Source of the DNA: Lumnitzera littorea
Lineage: Eukaryota > Streptophyta > Magnoliopsida > Myrtales > Combretaceae
Reading direction: 5' to 3'
DNA: 64,000 nt
Assembly (NCBI GenBank): GCA_024138015.1
Contig: JAMXBB010000009.1
Location: 96,084,098-96,148,097, forward strand
This document shows, piece by piece, positions 56,711 through 64,000 of the stretch; the stretch's first letter is position 1; each line of letters opens with the position of its first letter. The position numbers were made by a program, and so were the translations under genes. Below the pieces are notes generated by a model. The model was not told the DNA's origin and did not search any database. It saw only the letters and a program-made list of their open reading frames with translations.

Positions 56711-56897
56711 ACTTAAAGTTAAGAAAAAAAATTAATTCTTTTTTATTTTGAAAATTTTTTAATCACTACCCAACTGAAGTCAAGAAAAAATGGGTTAAGT
56801 TACTTAAAGTTAAGAAAAACTTGGTTCTTTTTTATTTTGAAAAGTTTTGAGTCGCTACCTGTACCTGATTGAAGTCAAGAAGAAATAGGTTAGGTTA
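56711..56897 (-). repeat. ~91-bp tandem duplication private to one LARD2 LTR
   Basis: Units at 56711-56801 and 56802-56897 both begin ACTTAAAGTTAAGAAAAA and include TTTTTTATTTTGAAAA and TGAAGTCAAGAA. The left LTR has a single copy. Confidence 0.8.
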
Positions 56898-57594
56898 AAT
56901 CGAGTGAATTGATTTAACCTAGCCACTGGTTTACTAAAAAAATCAATTTTCATTTAAAACAATTTTGAAAATCAAATATTTGAGTTTAGAGACTAATCTA
57001 TTAAACCATAAATGAGTATCACTTTTAACTTTTAGAAATTAATCTTATCTTTTAATAATACCCTTATAAAAATAATATTTATTCACATGTAACTAAGTAA
57101 ATTTAATTGAATCTACAAAAAGGATAAATTAAACAATTGTTTACAAAAGGTGAAAAAAAAATTTTCCATATTTTAAGTCAGCCCATAACTTCCTATGAGT
57201 ATGTACATACCCACTATTCAAGATCAAACTTCCATAGTTCATTTGATAAAATTTTAGTTTGTTAATTGATTTCAATTGTGAAAAATCATCGGGTTTACAT
57301 TTTTAACCATTTAAATTTATTTAAGAAAAAATTCCAAAAGGGTTGTAATTGATGTATTCACTTTTTGAAAACTCTAAAATATCTTAATTTTAAAAAAAAG
57401 GGTTGATTTTATTTTATTTTTGAAAAATAAATTTTGCCAAGTAGCAAAACGTTATTCACTTTTATTTTTTTTGCTTTACATATTTTTTTTGTTTATGTTT
57501 TTACCAAAGAAATAAAATAAATAAATAAAAAAGCATCCCTATGTTTCTTTTTTTTCATTTTTGGATTTTTTTTTTTTACAATTATAATAAATTT

Positions 57595-57635
<41 letters not shown>

Positions 57636-58315
57636 CGAAACAAAATAACAAAAAAGAAGGCCTAACCAAGGATACAACACATAAGTCGGTCATCAAGTTA
57701 AACTCAAACTCGGTTACGGTTTGGTAGCAAAACGAGTCAAATGGAGAGGATGAAGACAATAACTATGCAAGGGAGTGGTTTTGGGTGTTCTAGCCACCAA
57801 AACTTGCAAGAAAGGGTGTTTTTGTGAGAATCAAATTAGGAATAATTGGGGTAAGGTAAGTGTCGTTGTGAATGGTAATGGTTTGAGTGGTTTTCAAAGT
57901 GGCGACTAGTGTTGATGGTTAGGCGACACACGCAAGATGCTATTAGGTGCAAGAAGGAAGTTGGGTTGAAGGTTTTAAGGTGTACTAAGTTTTGTCGTGC
58001 ACTTATCTTAGCTCGAGACAATGGCTAGGGTTGTGGTTCAAGGAGTAGGTCATAATGGCTTAAGGTAACATTTAGGGTTTGTTCATTAAGAGTGGTAGAG
58101 TTACGATAGAGGTTAAGAATGGTTGGGTTGGAAAGCTCAAGACACAGGAAACTCAAATGAAGCAGCAATTTAGCTCAAAAGCTTTCAAACTCAAGCAATT
58201 TGCTAAAGACAATCGATACAGCAGGTGTAAAGAGAGAAAGAGAAAGTATGTGTGTTCAAGTGATTTCTTATATGTTTTGGTGATTGGTCGATGCCAAAAA
58301 CAAATCCCGAATGCC

Positions 58316-58328
58316 CAATTTATAATAA
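58316..58328 (-). promoter_or_regulatory. LARD2 TATA-like box (5' LTR)
   Basis: The minus strand reads TATTATAAATTGG about 1.07 kb from the LTR start, on the same strand as the primer-binding and polypurine signals. Confidence 0.5.
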
Positions 58329-58943
58329 ACAAACTCTACATTAGCACGAAAGGTTAAAATTTGTCATTAAATTAGAAATCAAAATTAATGGGTTTTTCTT
58401 TTTCTTGATTCAATTTTAATTTGATTTCACTTAATATCAGCTAAATGGATGGTTAAATGTAATCCCTTGATGCTCGTTTTTGCCCAAAATATACATTAGA
58501 AGCTTTGAATTTCAACAAGGAACTAGAATTCTACTTAGTCAACTCTGGTGCTTCAATGTGCAAATTCAATTTTTTTGATATTTCAATCTCTTTTTTACCA
58601 AGTAAATGAATTAACTTGGGTGTGTTACTAGCATAAATTAAAAGATAGCCATGCAATCTTTATGATCTTGTGATTAATTCGGTAAAAATGTGAAGAAAAT
58701 GCAATCAAAAATGCCTACAAATTGATGACCTTAAGCTGATCTTACACTAGAAAGAAAGGGAAAGAGAATGAAAGGGAAGGAAAGAGCTTGCTAACGAAGC
58801 GCTATGTAGGTTCCACATCAACTAAGTAGCCGAACAAGTGTGTGCCATCTGTTAAGCATCGACATGTAGCCCAATAGCCCTTCGCTACGTGTATTCTGTT
58901 TTGACAAAAAAAAAATGAAAAAGGCACAAAGTGCTTATTGGAA

Positions 58944-59007
58944 GATTCAAATGCATAACCTCTCTCATATACCAATGTCAAGATCGAATGTAATACTAGT
59001 TAGGCTA
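58944..59007 (-). other. tRNA-like A-box/B-box pair in LARD2 5' LTR
   Basis: The minus strand reads TAGCCTAACTAGTAT and then GCATTTGAATC. It is more decayed than the left-LTR copy but has the same spacing, and it lies in U3 about 620 bp upstream of the TATA box. Confidence 0.55.
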
Positions 59008-59401
59008 TTGATCTGTTCCCTATTATATTATGCAACTAAATTCTATTTTAAGCTACAAAGCAACCTAAGAATCTTATGAAACTGCCTAAATAAATTGATC
59101 TATCTAAAGGCTTAACACAATACTAAATTCCTATTTAAAAAAAAAAAAAACTATTTTCCTAAAAATATTTTATTTGCCTAAAAATCGATTTTATCTAAAA
59201 ATTATATCTTTTTATTTTTTTTTTTTTTTCATTTTTCATTTTTCAATTTTTTTGTATTTTTCAACATTTTCTAATTTTTTGAACTTTTTCTAAATTTTCT
59301 TTTTTTTTTCTAAATTTTTTTAATTTTTTGTAAATTAAAACCCTTTTTCCTATTCTAAAAAAATATCTAAAACTATAGAGGGCAAGAATGGGGTACCTAC
59401 A

Positions 59402-59719
59402 AATATGCTCTATATATAATATATAATATACTATATGTAATATTAACATATATTATGTATTGAGGGAAATTTTATTCACAAGTAACAATAGTCAACATGT
59501 CAACATAAAGTTTTAAAGTTAATTAGAAAAAAAAAAAAAAATAGACAAATAGACAACAAATTATTTATAATAATTAACGGAAATTCAAAAAAAAAAACAA
59601 AACAAAACCTACGGTTCAAAGACCACGAAACCGACCCTTGAACCACCGTTCAATCCCTAGCCAGCCTGTGATCTGGTGGCTCTAGGCCAGTTTGAACTGG
59701 CGTACAAGTTTAGTATCAT
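59402..59719. other. AT-rich target flank of LARD2
   Basis: (AT)-dominated DNA like that left of the element, then poly-A tracts. No gene. Confidence 0.5.
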
Positions 59720-59852
59720 TTGCGTTGCAGCTTCCTATTGTGTAACATCCTATATAGTTGTTAATTACAAGTCATTATGTAACTAATTTATATTTGAATG
59801 AATTGCTATACCTTATAATGATCACTTCTAAAAACAAAGAGGACATAAAACT

Positions 59853-60295
59853 CTTCAATCACTTTTACTAACCTAGGACACCATTGTGAAACCAAAATAA
59901 GGTAAAAAATCTAAGGTACTCCCAATAAGGACAACACCCCCGGTCACCACGTTCTCAAAGAAACTCTAACCACAATCTGCTTTAGTCTAATGAACCTCCC
60001 TTAAGAAGGAGACACCATCACAAAACTGGACCCTAATCCAAAATCCATAGTGCTCATGATATGGACTTAAAGCTCCTTGATCACTTCTACTAATTTGGAT
60101 CCCCATTATAGAACCAAACTAAGGTAAAAAATCTAAGGTACTCCTAACATAGCACAATACCCCTAGTCACCACATTCTTAGGAAAACTCCAACGACAATC
60201 TACTCTGGTCTAACAAACCTCCCTTCAAAAGGAGATACCATCGTAGACCAAACCTTAGGTCTAAATTCGAGGTACTCCTTGCAAATGTCCAATTA
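59853..60295 (+). repeat. 222-bp direct tandem repeat, two copies
   Basis: Units start at about 59853 and 60075. Shared text includes AAGGTAAAAAATCTAAGGTA, AACCTCCCTT and GGAGA.ACCATC. It sits where Tat elements carry variable tandem repeats. Confidence 0.85.
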
Positions 60296-60649
60296 CGATT
60301 CATTATGGTTACAAGACAACCCTTTAAGACATCACAAGTTACATGACTAAGTATAGTTATTACAACCATAAGTACAAAATAAATACACAAAGAGTATGCC
60401 AACAACATAAGGAGAAGAATCCAAATACTTATTAAAATTCATCAATAACCATAAGGCACTTACAAAAGAATTAGGTAGGCATCCCAACATACTATGTACA
60501 TGAAAAGAAAAGAGGAAATAAACTAAGGAGGAAAATAGCAGAAGGAGCCACTCAATCACATTGATGCATATGGTTCCATATATAAGGTTCCAACTCTAAC
60601 TTAGGACCTTGGCCAATGTGAGACACGAGATTAGATCTCTCTAATGTAG

Positions 60650-63331
60650 ATACCACTGCAATTTCATGCACCTCGGATGGAAACTAATTGGCCCTTCTCA
60701 CTTGGCTTAGTGTAGATGTAGCCTTCCCCGTTCATGTGTTTAGCTTTAGGCACCACGACAACGCCGTTGTATCAAGTCACTTCAACATCCTCCTTACTAG
60801 AAGGAAGTTCATCAAGGTAATCCCAAAATGAGGTCCAACTTGAGATGAGCCTTCCTCACTTCCTTCTTTACTTCCCTTGTTACCTCTACAAACACATCTA
60901 TACTAGCCATAAAATCACTGAACACCTTTGTATGAAGATCCATCGAGATCTCATCAGCTTTGCCTCTTAGCTCATTCGTTTGTACCTGATGGTACCTTAG
61001 CTCCTCTTCCTACTCCCTTCAATTCACTGTTTAAAAGATCATTTTCCTAATTTAATTTAATCATACTTTAATGCCATTTAAAGCTGTCATATGCCCTAAA
61101 ATTGAGAGTATAACAACTTCAAGCTAATAGATATTTGCATTATTCTTTTTCTCATCCTTCTCATAATGATCCAATGCAAACTCCATCAAAGTGATTGTGC
61201 CATTCATGTCAACAGCTTAGTGTTAACACTCGATAACTAAAACTATAGGCACTTCATTTCCTCTTCCAACTCCTTGTTATGATGCAATTGAAGATTAATT
61301 TTGGAGCTTAATCGTTCTCTTTACTCTCGAATCAATTTGTTCCTATAAATATGTCACCTCAGTTCGAACCTTCTTTAACTAATTATTAGCCTTAATTACT
61401 TTCCGTTGTGCCTTCTCTTGCACCCTCCTAAAGTCATTCTTAGCATCCTGTGCCCTCTATAGCAAAGTAGTAATCTTAGAATTAAAATGCAAGTGGTCAT
61501 TCCTTTATATCATACTATTATGCTCAATAGTGATCTAAGCTACCTTCTCCTCATCAACTCTCTATGCAACATTCCATCTACATGTGAGATTGTATGAAAC
61601 AACACCAATGACAAAGTCAACAAACTTAAACTATCAAGATAAAGTAATAAAATCCATAATATAAGGATACTTACATCATATAGCTTCAGATAGATCAAGT
61701 TCTTGAAACTCTCCATAGTAAGGTCCTTATAATTCTCCTCAAGCATAGGCTTATCCTTAAGAAGGATAAGCCCGTTCATAAGCTCACAACACATATTACA
61801 ACAGTTGAACCCCTTATCATTTATACAAACATACCACTAAGGATTAGATAACTGTACCCTAAGCTTTCAAGGTGTGCGAGCAAAGCCGAAGACCTTGGCA
61901 TATTAAAATCTTCAAATTTCTATCCCTTTAACTCAGTTAATTTGTGTTTATCCTCCATACGGTGCACAAGTTGCCTAAAATCCTTGATCTTAAAAGGCTT
62001 ATCATTGGTTATGTCTACGATCTCAAAACTTTGAGCTACTTTAAGTTATCTACTTAATGGCATGCTACCTTGGATGCTTCTTTTTTTTATCAGCATTCTA
62101 GTTCATGTAATCTCAGCTTTAGTTTTGAACTAGAATCTTCACCTAATCGAGCTCCTTTGGCTTCCTTTAAACAAGAATTTTCACCAAGGGGAGCTTGTTT
62201 TGCTTTTTATGAACAAGAACCTTCCCCAACTTAATCCTCCTGGGTATCTTAGGTCTTCAAGATTACCACAGGCCTCTCCTTCAAGGGAGGTGGAGTTTCC
62301 TTCTTCATAAGGACATCTTTACTTCCCTTAGCCTTTGCAACCTCTATGTTAACTACCTTAAGATCAAAAATTTGAAAATTTCTTATCCCTATAAAGCTAG
62401 TAGAAAAGAGTTAAAAGTGCAATAGTGAAAAGAAATAAGCGAAGTGTCATGTCAAATATAAGCACTAAGGGACCTCATTCCCACCCCCCCCCCCCCCCCC
62501 CCCCTAACATCACTAGCTAAACAACTTAACCATGAGGGACCACCTTAGTACGGTGAAAGTACCAGATTGTACATTCACCATCCTCTTTACTCTTGTCCTT
62601 GTCAAGGATCACCGCCCATACCAAGGAAGTAGTGCATTCCCTCTTGTCATTAAACAACTGACCCTTGTTGTGCCTAATAGGCTCATCCCAGTTTACTTAG
62701 AAGTTTAAGCCATCTATTGACTTAACAATAATGAATTTCTCCTTCCACCCATGGATGGACAAAGCCAGCCTTCCAAATAACTTTTGAAGAGGTTAAGTTG
62801 TCAATTCATACCAACAATTGTTTGAGCACTTCAACTGGACATATGAAAAGAGCTAAGGAGTTGTTCTTCACCTAAACTTCCAGCAAATAGCTTTAAATGC
62901 GATCAAAATATTGTATGGATTAGGGATGAGATGGCTTAGATTTACTCTTTGGTAATTGAAGAAAGTTTTTTAAGAAGCATTGGAGGGAACTTAAAACTCA
63001 TATTTAGAATGCTTGTAATACAAGAAAAATCAATTTCCTCCAATAAGAGCAACCAATAAATTCCTCCCAAGCCTCTTTAAAATCAAACCATCAAACAAGG
63101 GATTGAAATACATACATAAACCCTCAAACTCCTCATCAAAAAGTTCACTCTATATGTTGTTGGGAGCATTGCTCTTCTCTACTTCAGTGAATTATAGGTT
63201 TTTCATCCTTAGAGTCATCTGCATACACATCTCGTAACAACCTCTCGATCTCCACCAATCTATTACCAATACTTTTATATTGAAGGTCCCATTGCTGCCA
63301 CTAGTTAGCTTGGGATAGAGTAGTCTCATTC
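60650..63331 (-). pseudogene. Second Tat antisense ORF relic
   Basis: The minus-strand translation contains LFGRLALSIHGWKEKFIIVK, SIDGLNF, VNWDEPIRHNKG and LVWAVILDKDKS (about 62840-62570). This is the same domain and order as FLIGLESSIHD.KKKCIVVK, SMARLDFP in the first aORF. A Lys/Glu-rich coiled coil follows at about 61500-61230 and an acidic end (DELPSSKEDVEVT) near 60800. Many stops are present. The region before the start (about 63331) is interrupted by a MITE. Confidence 0.65.
62484..62504. repeat. Poly-C run
   Basis: 21 consecutive C, rare in this AT-rich DNA. It lies in the second aORF relic and may be a sequencing-sensitive site. Confidence 0.9.
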
Positions 63332-63736
63332 TATGTTTGGAAAGGAGGAAGGAATTAGGAGGGAAGAAAAATGGGAGGAAAGAATGAGAAGAGAAAGAAA
63401 ATGAAAGAAATGTTATAAATTCCCTTTTTTACTTATAAAAGGAAGGAAAGTTGATAAAAAGATTTAAAAGAAAAAAGTTATTTTACCAAAATACCATAAA
63501 AGTCCTTATATCTTAAAAAGGTGCTTTTATTTGAAGAGTAAATTTTTTGTTTTTTAATTCCTTCCTAATTCTCTTTAAGTTGGAGGAATCACTTTTTGTA
63601 CACCCAAGGGAAAGTTCTCTACCATAAAGTCTATCTCCTCCTCCTTTCCTTCCTTTTTCAAATAATGGAAACGTAAAATTTTCCCTTAAATTCCTCCCCC
63701 TCTCTTCCTGTTCTTCCTTTCCTTAATCCAAACATA
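63332..63736. mobile_element. MITE with TATGTTTGGA inverted ends
   Basis: About 405 bp. The left end is TATGTTTGGAAAGGAGGAAG and the complement of the right end is TATGTTTGGATTAAGGAAAG. Purine-rich left and pyrimidine-rich right arms fold back. No ORF. The flanking duplication is not clear, so the superfamily (hAT or Mutator type) stays open. Confidence 0.7.
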
Positions 63737-64000
63737 ACGTTAGCAACACTTCCCAATTATCCAAGCTCCTCTAATTTTAGCTAACCTTATCATCTTCTAA
63801 GCTTAGTTACCAACATCTAAGATAACCTCATCGGAGCCTGGATCAAGCTCCTAAGAACTTAGTCGACCTCATCTGAAAAAGTATCCTAAGCTCTTGTCTC
63901 CATCTAATCCCTTAGAGCCAAGGCCCTCAAGTCAATGACTTATTGGCCCAATGCATGTGTTCAAAAGAAGATTAAGTGTAAACAATTGGCTAAATAAGGA
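63737..64000. other. Window end, probable Tat spacer
   Basis: No gene. It is expected to lead to the 3' LTR of the second Tat element outside the window. Confidence 0.35.

Larger units (their letters stand above)
44441..59401 (-). mobile_element. Large non-coding LTR retrotransposon (LARD2), minus orientation
   Basis: LTRs at 44441-46785 and 56631-59401 are collinear, and the target duplication AATAT (44436-44440 and 59402-59406) is perfect. On the minus strand the element reads in order: 5' LTR starting TGTAGGTACC, primer-binding-type sequence TTTGACGACTCC, interior, polypurine tract GCAAAGAGAGGCAAA, 3' LTR starting TGTAAACACC. No gag or pol is present. Two tandem arrays lie just inside the 3' LTR. 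A chromovirus (50380-56437) is nested inside; without it the interior is about 3.8 kb. Non-coding elements of this size are called LARDs and depend on a relative for proteins. Confidence 0.82.
56631..59401 (-). repeat. LARD2 right LTR (5' LTR on the minus strand)
   Basis: 2771 bp from TGTCGAACTTG to GTACCTACA. It is longer than the left LTR partly because of a ~91-bp tandem duplication (56711-56897) and an (AT)n run at 57599-57632. The flanking AATAT matches 44436-44440. Confidence 0.85.
59720..64000 (+). mobile_element. 3' part of a second Tat-lineage element, cut by the window end
   Basis: The plus-strand order is tandem repeats (59853-60295), then a minus-strand aORF relic (60650-63331) related to that at 13600-16332. 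This mirrors the region between pol and the 3' LTR of the first Tat element. No pol was found to the left and no LTR could be confirmed before 64000. Divergence from the first copy indicates a separate family or an old insertion. Confidence 0.5.

Overview
This window is plant nuclear DNA, most likely from a eudicot, and is almost entirely intergenic transposable-element sediment. The evidence is the AT-rich composition, the absence of any reading frame over about 140 codons, and plant-specific elements: a Tat-lineage Ty3/gypsy retrotransposon with its antisense ORF, a CACTA (En/Spm) DNA transposon, a chromovirus, a Cassandra TRIM whose LTRs carry 5S-rRNA-like sequence, an L1 RNase H tail and several small MITE-like repeats. 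I found no intact host gene, tRNA gene, CRISPR array or satellite centromere. The species cannot be named from sequence alone.

Layout. 1-2403: AT-rich flank. About 2404-20480: a decayed CACTA element with remnants of the large transposase (3289-6174, resuming at 17565-18079) and of the second ORF (18410-19722). It is split by an 11.4-kb Tat retrotransposon (6180-17559) with both LTRs, gag, protease, RT, two RNase H domains, integrase and an antisense ORF. 20941-25833: a non-coding LTR element (called LARD1 here) on the minus strand with a ~130-bp tandem array. 25834-29984: unassigned DNA, a TIR element, and a perfect 447-bp foldback ending at a single N. 29985-37213: two diverged tandem copies of a ~1.5-kb segment, one split by a 3.8-kb insertion. 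37214-44028: dispersed repeats, an L1 RNase H tail (minus), Cassandra, and a frameshifted PMD/Ulp1-transposon-like pseudogene. 44029-59401: a second minus-strand non-coding LTR element (LARD2) with 2.3-2.8-kb LTRs, a perfect AATAT target-site duplication and two tandem arrays, itself interrupted by a chromovirus reduced to LTRs plus about 0.9 kb (50380-56437). 59720-64000: the 3' part of a second Tat element with its antisense ORF and a MITE, running off the window.

Relative order of events. Tat inserted into CACTA and the chromovirus into LARD2, and every coding region later collected stops and frameshifts. The most interesting biology is in the two LARDs. Both read on the minus strand, and both carry tRNA-like A-box and B-box sequence in the U3 part of both LTRs, several hundred bases upstream of the TATA box. 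Both also hold tandem arrays just inside the 3' LTR. The two single-N positions (28368, 44301) coincide with inverted or duplicated sequence and look like assembly joins, so nearby structure should be treated with caution.
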